Shown piece by piece: positions 41,394 through 53,764 of a stretch of DNA of 64,000 nucleotides (within the stretch, counting starts at the first letter, position 1; every line of letters starts with the position of its first letter). The notes below the pieces were generated by a model, which saw only the letters and a program-made list of their open reading frames with translations, did no database searches and was not told where the DNA came from. The translations under genes were made by a program, and so were the position numbers. The stretch is from Dromaius novaehollandiae (lineage: Eukaryota; Chordata; Aves; Casuariiformes; Dromaiidae). Where the stretch lies: the NCBI RefSeq assembly GCF_036370855.1, contig NC_088100.1:33430563-33494562 (forward strand). The letters are read 5' to 3'.

Positions 41394-41894
41394 ACCGGCC
41401 CGCGCCGGGTATCGCCCGGCAGCAGCGCCCGGACCTTACTCAGGAGACGCCGCGCACAGCGGAAAACCTCCAGTTCCGGAGCATCGCTCCCCACCGCAGG
41501 CCAGCGCGGGACCGTCGCTCGCCTCAGCACAGCGGCCCGGCACCCCCTCCTCTCCCCGTCGCGCCCCGCGCCGGCCGGTACCGGACGCCCCGTCGGCGGC
41601 GTCCGGTGTCCCCCGGGCGCGCTCGGCCCGCGGCCGCCGCCGCTTCCCCGGCGGAGCCGCAGCGGCCGGTGCCGCCGGCTGCCCGCGCCGTGCCGGCCCC
41701 TGGCGCCGGGGCGGAGGCGCGGAGCGGCGCCCAGTACCTGCCGCTGCACCTGCGCTGCGCCGCGCCGTCCCGGCCCCGCCACGGCGCGGTTCCCCGCGCG
41801 GGGAGCGGAGCGCGCAGAGCGCGGAGCCGCCGCCGGACGCAGCGCGGCCAGGTGCGCGGGGCCCCCCGGCGGGGCAGAAGCCGCCGCGCCTTCC

Positions 41895-41906
41895 CCTCAC
41901 CTGGGC
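41895..41906 (-). other. Consensus 5' splice donor, probable end of host-RNA exon 1
   Basis: Read on the minus strand the sequence is CCCAG then GTGAGGGG, a near-perfect U1 donor, with the last exonic base at 41901. It lies some 400-500 nt downstream of the inferred start region. A second candidate donor (CAG then GTACTG, minus strand) lies near 41737-41741. Which one is used cannot be told without RNA data. Confidence 0.5.
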
Positions 41907-41922
41907 CGGGCCGCGCCGCCAA

Positions 41923-42060
41923 GCCGAGCCGAGCCGAGCCGAGCCGAACTTCCCGAGTCCGGGCAAAACTTGTGGCTGGCGGGCGGGCGGGCGGGCGGGC
42001 CCCGCGCCGGGCCGCCTCCCGCCCCGTCCCGTCCCGTCCCGTCCCGTCCCGTCCCGTCCC
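41923..42060. repeat. Cluster of GC-rich short tandem repeats in CpG island
   Basis: Three different short repeats lie close together: (GAGCC)n at 41923-41947, (GGGC)5 at 41981-42000 and (GTCCC)7 at 42026-42060. All are near the proposed exon-1 donor. Such repeats are length-polymorphic and the G-rich strand of each can form quadruplex-like structure. Confidence 0.85.
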
Positions 42061-42369
42061 GAGGGTCCGCGGACGCGGCCGGGCGCCGCGCCGGGGCCGC
42101 TTGCGCGGGGGCGGGGGCGAAGGCGAAGGGCCCGCGCCGCCCCCCGAGGCGCCGCCGCCCCGCGGGCCGCCGCCGGCCGGGCCGGGCATTGTCCTGCCCC
42201 GAGCGCCCTGCCCGGCGGCGGAGGAGGGGCCGGGGCGGGGGCGCTCCGCCGCCGCCAGCGCAGGCTCCTCCTTCCCTCGCCATGTTCTTTGTCTCCCCGC
42301 TCCCCCCGCCGCTCCCCTGACAGCTGCGGCCCGCAGCGCCACAGCCCCCGGCGCGCGCGGGGACGGGCC

Positions 42370-42402
42370 GGGGCGGGGCGGGGCGGGGCGGGGCGGGGGG
42401 CA
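42370..42402. promoter_or_regulatory. Tandem GC boxes (Sp1/KLF type)
   Basis: Overlapping GGGGCGG units repeat at 5-bp intervals, about five copies, ending in a G6 run. The plus strand is a strong candidate G-quadruplex. Position between the CCAAT boxes and the splice donor fits a core promoter element for the leftward transcript. Confidence 0.65.
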
Positions 42403-42510
42403 CCGCCCGCCCGCGCCAGCTGCCCCGGCCGCAGGTGACCGGCCGCCCCCACCCCGCGGCCCGGCGCAGCCCCGCCCCCAGGAACCAGAGGGGATCCCGT
42501 CCCGGCTCCG

Positions 42511-42591
42511 CCAATGAGCTCAGGGGGAAACGGGCAGCGCGGGCCAATGGGAGCGCCGCACCGCGCGGCGCGTCACACCGCGCGAGCCAAT
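42511..42591 (-). promoter_or_regulatory. Three CCAAT (NF-Y type) boxes
   Basis: CCAAT pentamers occur at 42511-42515, 42544-42548 and 42587-42591, each in an NF-Y-like context (GCCAATGA, GCCAATGG, GCCAATGG). Spacings are 33 and 43 bp, about three and four helical turns, which is typical of cooperating NF-Y sites. NF-Y works in either orientation, so the boxes are consistent with a minus-strand start site some 60-150 bp to the left. Confidence 0.7.
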
Positions 42592-43079
42592 GGCGCGGCG
42601 GGCCCGCCCCCTGGCCGCCCGCCGACCGGCCCCTGCGCGGCGACGGCTGCCGGTCGGCAGCGCCCGCGGGGCAGGGGCCCGGCGCGGCCGGGGGCGGCTC
42701 CACAGCAGCCGCCCGAGGCGTTGGAGGGGCGGCGGCGGCGGCGGCGGCCCAGGGCTGCTCGAGGGGCCGCGCGTGTCTGGCCCGGCGCCGCTGGCGCAGT
42801 TACAGCGCTCGCCTCGGGCCTGACGTGCACAGCGCCACTTCCCACAAATCGTTTTTTGGGGGAGGCCGGATGATCCACAAACCTACTCCGTGAGGGTTAC
42901 CCAGCAAGTGCTGGTTAAGCCGGGTGCCTCTGTTATTTAATCTCAGAGTACATAACCTAAACGTGTTTTACACATACGGAAATGTGGGTTTTAGTTTGAA
43001 TTTATATTATTCCAGTCCTCAAGGTCAGCAAACCTTCCTTCTAGGCTGTCCTGATCCTTCGTTGTCTTGACAAGGCCTC

Positions 43080-43520
43080 CCGACGCTGTCATCAGGAGAT
43101 TTCACCAGTATGCTCCTTTATTTGGCACTAAGTTTGTAGATGAAAATGTTGAATGAGATCAGTTGAATGCGTGGTCCCTGTGGGCGCCTGCCAACCTCCT
43201 TCTGCCAGGGGACATTCCCTCTATGTCACTTCGCTTTAGCCAGTTTCTTACTCGTCCTGCAGTGCCTTACCCAGTCCTGCGTCTCTGTAATAGCTTGCCA
43301 TGAAATGACATATCAGATCCTTACTGAAGCCTAGTTATGCTAGCTCTGCTGCAGTCTCTTCGTTATGGAACTTCGTTTTCTCACACCAATACTGAGTTTG
43401 CTTAGCAAGGGTGGGTCATCTTGTGTCAAAGCCATGTCGCATTTTATCCCACTTTCCACTTGCTTCCACGTTTAATTGTATTTTCCTTATAAATTTGTTC
43501 TATATCCTTAGTGACTGTTG
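43080..43520 (-). mobile_element. Ancient CR1/L3-like RT fragment beside the CpG island
   Basis: The order of blocks follows the complement of a CR1-type RT: 'gatgaaaatgttgaatgagatcagt', 'agccagtttcttactc', 'catgaaatgacatatcagatccttactgaagc', 'atgctagctctgctgc', and 'gacaaagccatg'-like text near 43425-43436. It is highly diverged with no open frame. It ends a few hundred bases upstream of the promoter. Confidence 0.5.
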
Positions 43521-46500
43521 ACGGCGGACCACCAGCCTACTGAGTTTGAACACCAGCAGCAAGAGCGCACCACCAGCTAGGCCGTGGTGGCCTCCCCCAC
43601 CCTGAGGAATATCTTGTGTGACTCTTGCCCTTCGATGAGGATTGACATAGTAAGAGTCTCATACTGTGGACATAAGTATAATATAGGCTAATTCCAGCTA
43701 ATATGCGACATGCTGCGTCTTGTGACTGTGGGATGCCGATCAGTATCAGAATTCACAGAAACAGACTTGGCCAAACTTAGATTTTCCCCTGTGAGAGACA
43801 GAGGTCCATCCTTCTCGGCTTTTAGCTTGAGACCTGAGTATTACCAGATGAACGCATTGATGCAAGTGTTCTCCCCTGTATGTCTCAAAACACAGCCCTA
43901 GCTTAGATTTTTTGTCTTTGGTACTGCTACGTTTGTGTTTTTCAATTGACATCCAACTAACTGAATGGACGCAGTACCTTCCTGGTGTTTGGGGGTTTTA
44001 GCATAGAAGTTCAGGTGTTGTTATTGTTTGTAAGGCTTGTATTTTTATCATAGCTAGGCACAAATCCAGGAACAGAGCCTAGCCATGCCATTGTGGTACA
44101 AATATCTAGCCAAGGACAGTCCTACCTGCAAGAACCCACAGTTCAAATTGGACAGGATACCAGAGGATACGGAAGGAACAGTGAAGTAAAATATATGGAA
44201 TAGTTTATATATGGAGTAGTTACATAAGGACTCAGCCAAATCTCAACAGTAAGTCTGAGCAAAAGTTTACTCAGATCCATACTCCATAAATCTGTGCTGC
44301 AACAGCCATGTCCAATTTCTTGACACATGGGTCAAGTAAGACGTCCACTGATCACAGCAGATACACAGGCAATTCACAACAGCTTTGTGAGCTGCCACTG
44401 ATTGAGCAGTGGTAATTGACCATGATCTTGCTCAAAAACTGTTTCAAATGTGAGAAGAACATTTCGTAAGCCATTTTCAAAGGGAAAGAGGTTTATACTC
44501 GATTTTTTTTCTCATTTTTGCTGTGGGCTAAGAGCAAGGACAGGCACTACTGCTTGGCTGACATGCGATAACTCAGTCACTGGTCTCAGCGCTCAGCAGA
44601 CATTAACACCGGGATGGATCAATCAGAAAGCTGTGTTAGCTGAATCTTGCTGGCCTTTGAAGAGCTGAACATTACTATGTTACTTTTAAAATGGTTTGGT
44701 AAACATACAAAGTTCAATTATATATTTAAGGTGTGGGGGGTTTTATTTACTCAATTTTTCAGTCACAGTTTACTACTGTAATATCTGTGAGGGCAAGCTA
44801 TTAAAATCTACCAAATTAAATGCTCTTTGAGTTAGGGAAAAAAAAGTACCTACTTTGTTACCGGCATCTTTTTCACAAATGCAGTAAGTCAGTGATGCCC
44901 ATATAGTGATTAATAGGGAAGCCATTCAGAGTCCGTGGGAAGGTTTGGGGTTTTTTAATTACCAAGAGAATTTCCTCATTAAATCCTTTGCCCAAAGACA
45001 TAACAACTGTGTTTTGCCCACTTTCATTGCTATAGTGAGATGAAAAAGTGTTGATATATTCTCCCCAGAGGTCATCAGAAATACAAACAAGGTTGTGGAC
45101 CTAATATATTCACACATATTGGTGGATAAAGTCTGGGGTTTATTGTACGGTTAAGAGAAACAGAACAGAAGGGAAGGAGGAAATTAAACAACACAGCTGG
45201 AAATAAGAGTTACCTACCCTACATGGCATCTGATTTGCAGCAGAGCTGCTGGCTGGGAGGTTGGGAGAAAGAAAAAGCACAGTCATTTTATTTTATTTTT
45301 TAATGAAGGACAAACACAGTACAACATTAAGGGCAAAAACAGTGATATATTTTTGCCCCTTTTGATCCAAGTGGGTAGCCAATATTCATGGCCTTACAGA
45401 TTATTTCCATCAGAAAAATGACGTTGAGGATAGTGTTGGGAGTGTCACTGACAAAGTCCTATTTCCTTGTAGAAGAAGGTGCCTTCTTCAATATTTATTC
45501 AGTATTCCAAGGTTTCTTCCACACAGTTTTCTACCAAAAAGAAAGAATCCTCAAGTTTCCCTCAGGCCTGCATTTTCCATCCTTCACTTGCAGCTGTGAT
45601 TGTCTCCACCTCTTCTCTACCTGTTCCCTGTCACAAACAAATACACCTTCAAGCAACACTTACTGGCCTGACCCCCTGTTTCTAAGTAGCATGGTCTATA
45701 TGGTCTGAGCTTTTGCATGAAATTCCTGTTATTCTGTATTTCTTACTCCAAAAATGAGCACTACTTACTACTTACGATTATTTTCCATTAAGGTAGCTAT
45801 CCTAATCAACATTTTTGAAAAGATTTTACCCAGCATTTATTGAATATACTGAAGTACTGAAGTACGCAGTCCTGCATAACCAAAGGTTTTATTTTGCTTC
45901 ATTTCTGCTTGTCTATATGGCTTTTCTATTATAATTTTTGTTTTATCATCATTATGTTTACAGGCAAATAAACTTAAAATATATCTTTTTTTTCATCTGT
46001 TGTTATATACATTTGTACTAAAAAGTTACAAAGATGATGCTCCTCCAAGCAACAAATTTCAGTGGTACAAAATGATTTTCTGCATAGTCCAACTTTTAGA
46101 ACAGCTCCAGTCTCTTAGTTTTATAATGTCTAATGTAAGAGGAACTCTTGTGAGTTGGCCATTGATAGAGCCATAATGAACCTGCTTAATGAATAGTACT
46201 AAGACTGGGCCGTTCTGTCATTTTATTTCTAATTGAAACAGTAATTCAGAAAAACATCCTGTTCCAAAATGTATTTTCTCCTGCATTTAGATGATGGTTT
46301 CTCTTCTGCAGGAGATGTAATATGATGAATACACAACATTCAGGCAAGTGGGGTTAGATCTTTGCCCTCCACTATTGTCTTCGGTGCTGGAACATGGTGA
46401 TTTTTCTTTGAAAACATAACAGACACTTTTTTAAAGTGGCACAGCTGATAAACAGGACAGCAGCAGATGTCCAATTCAGTACTTTTATCATGCACACAAT

Positions 46501-49500
46501 GAGTTACAATTAGGGAGTAGTATACTATGTCTTGTATAACCTTCAAAAAAGATGATCGGAATAACTGGAATATTGCCTTGCATTTTTTTGGCTCTGGACT
46601 ACAAAGTAAAATTAAAACAGCTTAGAAAATGTTACCTTACAATTTTATCAAAAGAGATTTTTAAGCCACAGATTTCAACTATATCAAAATATTGATTGAT
46701 ATGATTCAATTTAGTGCCTCACGGAGATGTCCATTGTATCTCCAATATTACTAGTCACCTTCTTCTCTCTCCATAGTTATTGATATCATGATTTAACTCC
46801 ATACAGCATAGTAAAGGAAGTATATGCTAACAAAAAAGACCAAAGTTTCCTAGCAAAATGACTAGATACAGTGTATTGACCCCAATAGCGTATGCTTGTT
46901 ACTACTGGTAAGCTTAGCTGAATGGTGCAGCTGTCTTCTGGAGACTTAGAAGTAAATTTCAGGTCTGCCCAAAGGCACACATGTTCAACAGATCTCACAT
47001 TAATAATTTATGTACTTAATTTATTGTTCATTTTTAATGGATTTTCACAGATACCTTACTCTAGCCAAACTGTTTTAAAAAGTCACTAAGGCACTGCTGT
47101 TTTGCCTGGCGTACCTTTTAACCTGAGGACATGAGGAAAGGAGACTGCCATCTCCTTGGTGCCAAACACAGGCTCGCTGTCCTTTGGGATTTGAAGGCTG
47201 CCGTGCCTGATGATAAAGTTTGGAGCATCACCTCTGCCAACTGCAAGGGTCATTTTACATACCAACCACAATAAATGCCATAAACAGAGATGCTGATAGG
47301 ACTCATCACCCAGCGCCTGAATGGAAAATCGGTCAAACCTACTCCTCTCCTGGATCTTATTACTGAGCCCTGCTAAGGGTCTAGGTGGGGCAGAGGGCTA
47401 TGTAGTTCTTGCTGGCATACAACTGCGAGTTGAACGCTGCTGTCCGCTGTATGAGAGTATCTGCGAATTGAATTAGGATTGCTTTGCCACTGAAGCTGTT
47501 CTGCAAGAAGACTCAGCCTGATGCTGCCAATATTTTGAGCTGACACAAGCCAGTGCTGAACCAAAGGCTCTCTAGGCACAGCTGAGGTGGCACCGAGTCC
47601 CAGTAGTCTTTAATACAATGTATTAATATAATTTAATATAATACTAGTCTTTATTTCCTGCTCCCTTCCCCAGAAAAGCAGGATCACAGGTGCCTGGTTT
47701 GTGCTGAGCGTTACCGCTCCCCCAGCTCTCCGGTCAATGAGATGCCCCCTCAAAGGGCTGCACCAGTGCTTCTGTTTGAGTGGGGGCTATGCAGCCAGAG
47801 GGACATTTCCCTGCAAAGACTACATAATTTCAGGTTGCCTTAACTCTTCCATTGACGTTCTCTCCTGGTGGACTGCTTTGAGGAAAAATAAACATGTTCT
47901 GCTTGCATGGACTTCTTTGACTGGGGATCATGATCTTGCCTTTGAGTAGCCTGTTCACCTCACTATTTGGTTTGTGGTATTGCTGTGGTCCTATTCTACT
48001 ATATAATACACACAATCAAAACTCAGCCCTAGCCAAAAAAATTTATAATCTAAATTGCAGAGAGGTGATGACAGCTGGACAATAGACATGGACTGGGGAA
48101 AGAATACAGGAGCATTGAGACTATTAGGAACAAACAAGCGGGAATCATCATCCATTAGTTACCTAGCTGCTGACACTTGTTTTGTCCTATATACACTTCC
48201 CATTCATTCTGTGCTGGGTAATGAGAGATCCATGCTCTGGTGCATTTGGGAATAACGATAGCAATAAATTTTCCCATTCGACGAAAGAACATTATGAAGG
48301 CAATTGTTCTTTTTCTAAGCCTTAATAAGTGTTATGCCAGTAGGCTATATCAGCAGGTATGTCCCATCTTCCCTAGCTCCAAATAAAAATTCAGTTGTAA
48401 AATGGTCATTCTCTTCCTCCCTCCCCCCCTTAACTTTCAGTGTTTATGTATAAGGTAATTGGATCTTTTCACGCATCTTCATCCCCCATCTGTTTTTTTA
48501 CAAGAAGAAAATCCAGGCTTGCAAAGCAGATGGAAGGTATAGCGCTACCTGGCCAGGCCTCTTAACTAGGATGACTGGGACTCGGGGTGCACCACAGCAT
48601 GTACTCAGTGCTCAGTCTGAGTGCAGGTTTGGTGATGTACACATTTTAATTTTTCCTGTGAGCTGCATTCACCCAGAACAAGAAGAAAAAAAAAGTGTTT
48701 TGGTACAGTTGGTATGCTACATACTACTCAGAGATCACTTGCAATTACTGAGAAATGCTGTGGCTGAAAAACCTTTCTTTTTTTAAAAAAAAATAGACCA
48801 TAGCCAATTCTCAAAAGATAGAGAAGCCCTGTATATTCAGATGTAGACACGATAACTTCAGTGCTCGTGTTTGCTTCACAGTAAGTATTACAGCTCTTCT
48901 TTTGTCCTAACCTGGCAGCTTTGGAACAGGGTAAAGATTTTTCCAGTGGTTGTTTTGAATTGCGTTCCACTATTGTTTGATAGCATCATTAGCTGAAACC
49001 TTAGCCACGAAGTCGAAGTGAAGCCAGGCATGAGGAAAATCTCCAGTACTGCAGGCCAACAACAAGGGCAATGTGACTTTGAACCACTGTTTAACAAATG
49101 AAGGGCACAGTTTTGCCATTCTTGTATCAGACGAGATTGTGGTCCTCCCTCCGTTTGCCCAATAGTGTTATAGTGGAGTTAAAAAGATCAGCAGTGGGCC
49201 AGATGATACTTTACTTCTTAAGTGGTCTTGCCAAAGGCAACAGGACAGTTTAGTTAGCACTACTTAATATTAGCTAAGGGGAGGGGGGGAAAGGACTGAA
49301 AGGCAAACAATTAGGTAATTAGGTCATAACCAGAAATACTTCTCATAAATGTCTCCAAAGGCACAAACACCAGTTCTTCTGACACAAGGTCTTCTATATT
49401 TATTTAAATTTAAAACAAGTTATATTTGTAAGATTATAAGGTATCAGTAACTGTATATAGCTCTTTGCACCTTCTCCAAGGAATAGACCAGAACATATTA

Positions 49501-52443
49501 AAAAGTGTAATTCCCTAACAATTTAGATTTGGGGGTAGAGGTGAGTAGGGGAATAAAGGAGGGGAAGAAGGGAGAATATGAAACACTGTATTGCGAGAAC
49601 TAGTATTTACCCATTTCGGATGGTAGTCTTGTGATGGCAAATATACTTAACTTCGTCCAGCTGAGACTCAGCTTGTGTGCAATTACAGTGAAGGGTGAGG
49701 CTGCCGTTGACTGTAGCAGTAAGAAGATTAGCTTTGCAAATTGCCCTTTCTTCGCAGTGCAGCTACTCACATACCTAACTTAAACAGATGCACTGTGCAG
49801 GCGCTTTTAAGGATCAGGGCCTGCATAAGTTGGGGAGGTTGCCATCAAACAGCACAAACTAATAATTCTCTTTCGAAAAACAAGCTGTTCGGTTCACACT
49901 AATCATATGAATTTCATAATGCTTCTCTAGCTGAATGTCTGGGACATTAAAGCGAAGTAATTAGTCCACATCCTTTGCTTTTTCCAAGATTGCTTTTCTC
50001 ATTCACTAAAAATCTTTCTTTGCCAAAAGATTTTTTTTAACTCTGGGCTTTCTATGCTGGTCACTAAAATATTTTTACAGTAAATACAGTATAAGGAGCT
50101 AAAAAAACCCACAGCAATATTTTATAGCATTATTACTTTGGTGATGTTAAATCACTGAACATATCATTCATGTTTAATATATTATTTTCCATAGTAAATT
50201 ACCAGTAAAAATAAGCAGTAGCATTTTTCCTACCATTTAGCAAAATAGGATCCAAAATGTTTAGTGGGTGGAACATAATTAAATATTGTATCATGCAGAT
50301 GCATATCAGACAGAAAACAGTTGAGTTAAAGAACATAAACAACCTTATTCTTACATTTTGTAACATGCAAGTGCTTGATTTTATTGGCTTTCTTTTAATG
50401 TAGCTTGTATAAGTAATTTTCTTTAAAAAAACTGAAGGAGGGAAAACCCCCAAAACATCATAATGATGCTTACATGATACTGGCACACGGGGACTGAAAT
50501 CTTTAGGCTCACCGTAGGAGCCTCAGCCCCTTCAAGGAGTGGTGTGTTTGATTGCAGCAATAGCTTGTTCCCTGTATGTGGAGCAACACAAGAGCAGGCC
50601 TGCTTGGTGGTTTCAGTGGTAGCCATAGGCACGGAGGATTTAGGAAGCTGGGGTATCATTCCAGGACCTGCAACCATGTACTTTCACCTGAACACTCTTC
50701 CACCTGTTCCTCTCAAGCATGATTCCTCTAGCCACAAAACTTCCCATTGCCACCAAAATTGCCCCAAATCTGCCTCATTCTTTCCATTTCTTTCCTTTTG
50801 GTAAAATTGCTGGAGATTTGCGCATGAAAAACAGTATGTGGGAGTCCCGTACTCTTCCTAGTCAATGTACAAAGGCTGCCAGGGAGACGGAGGTGAGCCA
50901 AGGAAAAACAGACCAGAGAAGTAGACAGGTCCAGTGCACGGTGTGAAGAGTGCTGACAGCAAGTGAAACCAGAGGTAGGAGATCCATGTCCTCCAGTTAG
51001 ACCTGTAGAACTGGTAACAAACCCGTTTTGCAGGTCTTGGTAGTTGCCATAGCATAGAACTGCTGAATTTTTTTGTGTCCTTCAGCTGTCCATAACAGAA
51101 AATCTGGCTTGTGGGAAGTTGCATGTTTGCAAGTTAATCATTAGAAAAAGCTCTGGAGCACATTGTTGTTTGCTTGCCTACACGCTTTTTACTTACTGCA
51201 ATCAACTTGCAACATATCTCATGGCTCGCAAAGGCTGAGGGGCCTAGACATATGCTATAAAGACACAAGGCTGTGTGTCTGCACTGGGAGGAGGGACGTA
51301 ACCCATCTTTGGTGAAAGAGTTGTTTCACCTCAGATGTGCATCTGCTCAGGCCTGTGCCCTTCCGGCAGCCCCGGGTGCTGCCCTCACATCTGCCACTGA
51401 AAGTTGCGTTATGCTGGGATTTTGGCTGGAGCAGCTCTTCCAAGTCCAGAAAATTTGCATGATTATCAGTACTGTCATAGCCATTTCAGAAAGTTTAGAG
51501 CATTTTTTAAACCCTGAAAGCACTGTTGTGCTGGAATAGCTGGAAAATGTCTGTGGGACACAGTACTGCCTTCCTTCCCGTTCCCATCTCCCGGACACCA
51601 GAGCTTTGTTAAAATATGCTACTTAAAAAGATAAGACTAGAAACATCATAGTACATGGATTCAAATGTGAACTGCAGTTTTTCCATCAGCTGAATAATAT
51701 AATACCTGTATTTATTCAGTAGGGATGTGAATGGACTGCTGTGAAAGTAACTTATGATGACAAGCTGTGACTGCCAGGCAGTACCATTTATATTAGGTCA
51801 CTGCTCTCCTCAGTGCCTGAGACAAATATCGGATTCATTGGTGGATCTTTCAGCAGAAGGATAATATGTTGAAAGGCAGCTCTGCCAAAATGACTTTGCT
51901 GTGGAACGTTTTCTAGCAGTCCCAGAATCTGAAATCTAGTTTATTAATTGAATCATATCAGCAAATGCTCTGGAGAAACCAGCACAGCTGAAATATGTTC
52001 CAGTTAAACAAGATTAAAGAACATGACAAAAGTTTGTATAGGATGCCTCAAATTTCCTGTAAAGGATGCTGCTTGTTATTTTTCAAAATATGCTGAATGT
52101 ATTTTCTTCATATAGTTTTTTATGGCCTGTGGGAGCAACTGTAAAGCTGAAGCATACAAGGACATAAGGAAAAAATAACAATTACATGAGAGAAGCTTTC
52201 ATATCCTGAACATATTATCTATCCTATGAAAGAATAGACCAGCGGATATTTGGCCAAATTTTCTCCAAAAGGGACACGTACTTAGAATCTTTGCTTAAAC
52301 ATTTGTTAAATAATTGTTCAAATACTTTTTAGAGGTAAATGACACACAAAGAGAAACAAATCCTGCCTTAACATGTACAAAGGAAAATGGAATGAAAGAA
52401 GCTATTAATTAGCAACATGTAGCAGAGAATATTGTCCTATGAC

Positions 52444-52473
52444 TTTTTTTTTTTTTTTTGGGGGGGGGGGGGG
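52444..52473. repeat. T16G14 tract
   Basis: Sixteen T followed directly by fourteen G; prone to sequencing and replication length errors. Confidence 0.9.
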
Positions 52474-53463
52474 AAATAACTGAAAATAGTGCATAGTCCC
52501 ACAGCATATGACACACAATCTTGCAGTTTGCTCTATGGTGGGTCATTATAATGCAGTGAGCCTGTATTTTTAAACCAGTTCTTTAATAGGAAAGGTATTG
52601 CTGGAGCCACAGCAGCTAACACTGTAGCCACAGGCTGGGTGCCACATCCAGCTGGTCGCCCTTGTAACCTGTGCTCTGAGTCGCCAGCACGCCGCTGGCT
52701 TTCCTGTCAAAACTTTGTGCCACTGTTGTATATTTGTGCTGGTCTTCGCTTCCTTCTGGAGTCTGAGGTTGTTAACGTATAGCACTCCCTCCTGACAAGA
52801 AATCAGTCTCCATGGCCAGCCTGTTGCAGACCACCGGTTTTTAAAACTCATTTGGATGTTTCCTATACTGACACAGAGGCAACAGCCATCCAGAGAGTTA
52901 ACAGGTCCTGAAATACTAGTTCAAATACTGGCATTTAATAAAATTAGCACTCTTTGAGGTTGCCACCATCTTGAATCTTGGTGCTATTGTGGGACCAGGA
53001 CACTGCCTCACTTGAGTTTGACCCAGTCTCCTCATCTAATTACTGTTGGAGGGGGACTTGTCTGCAGCCCCTTGCTTGCCCTTTTCTGCCACACCAGAAA
53101 AAGAGGGAGGGGGTGCTTTCCGAGTCCTCCCTTCTTACTCCAAGGTACTGTCTAGGAGTATCATCTCTAACCATTTCTTCATGGTTGTTTTTGGTTTCAG
53201 CTCCCCTCCTGTCACAGCTCTGTACCTATCTCATGCGATCTGCGCAATGCTGTGCTTTGGTCTGATGCTGTTGCTTGACAAACCTGCTGGTGGCAGGACC
53301 AGCAACTTGATGCAGTGTGCAGGTATCTTCAGATGAACCATCTCCTGTCAGATTTCTTCTCCTGCCTGGCAGGACCAGCTCCAAATTCAACTATCCACAT
53401 TTCACAGATCATTTCCAAAAAATTCTAGTCCTCTAAAGTTTAGAGTAAATCCTGAAACTGGAA

Positions 53464-53480
53464 GGGGGGGGGGAGGGGGG
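53464..53480. repeat. G-rich tract
   Basis: A long G run broken by a single A, about 0.3 kb before the MIR-like relic. Confidence 0.85.
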
Positions 53481-53764
53481 AGATATAGCACACACAACTG
53501 AAAGCAAGATGAAAACCAATGGTCCCTGAGAATCAGAGAAACCCTTCTCTGTTAATTACCAGAGATCCAAATACAGGCCTCACTGCTGTGGGAACAAGGC
53601 AGCTAGCGAGGAGCTGGTTACAGTTAGCCGAGAAATATCAAAGCTAGGGAGAACTGTAATTACAGAAATCTCCTTGAAATCCAAGGCTGTTTCTTATGAG
53701 TTACACTACAGAAAGGATGCTGAACTTTTTTTTCCAGCTCTGACAGGAATTTTTTCTGCCCTTT

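Larger units (their letters stand above)
1..42430 (-). ncRNA. Inferred primary transcript (lncRNA) hosting mir-30a and mir-30c-2, open at the left edge
   Basis: Both miRNA hairpins lie on the minus strand, downstream of one CpG-island promoter, in the order promoter, mir-30a, mir-30c-2. In human the same two miRNAs lie in this order on one strand within the lncRNA gene LINC00472 (C6orf155), about 27 kb apart; here the gap is also about 27 kb. A single spliced non-coding host RNA starting near 42.3-42.4 kb is therefore inferred. Neither hairpin lies in a convincing coding frame, and no long conserved ORF exists on this strand below 41 kb. Only one strong exon boundary (the donor at 41901/41900) is proposed. 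Internal exons and the polyadenylation site were not identified, and the transcript may end before or beyond position 1. Confidence 0.6.
41030..42850 (-). promoter_or_regulatory. CpG island promoter of the mir-30a/mir-30c-2 host transcript
   Basis: Sequence changes abruptly from AT-rich flanks to about 1.8 kb of extremely GC- and CpG-rich DNA, the only such island in the window. It contains CCAAT boxes, tandem GC boxes and a consensus minus-strand splice donor, all arranged for leftward transcription towards the miRNAs. The usual spacing of CCAAT boxes suggests initiation around 42.3-42.45 kb; there is no obvious TATA box. At the right border is a TGACGTGCAC segment (42821-42830), which contains CRE-half/HRE-like motifs. 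A divergent plus-strand transcript is possible but not supported. The long open frames here in several frames at once are an effect of GC-rich, stop-poor sequence. Confidence 0.85.

Noticed and set aside
40904..41782. 292-codon minus-strand frame at the island's left edge
   Set aside because: Low-complexity Arg/Gly/Pro N-terminal half running into AT-rich sequence, with no recognisable family. It may overlap the non-coding host RNA only.
41052..42893. Several 270-420 codon open frames on both strands in the CpG island
   Set aside because: They overlap in up to five frames, are made of Ala/Arg/Pro/Gly repeats from GC-rich tandem repeats, and show no domain. Stop codons are rare in such DNA, so these are compositional artefacts.
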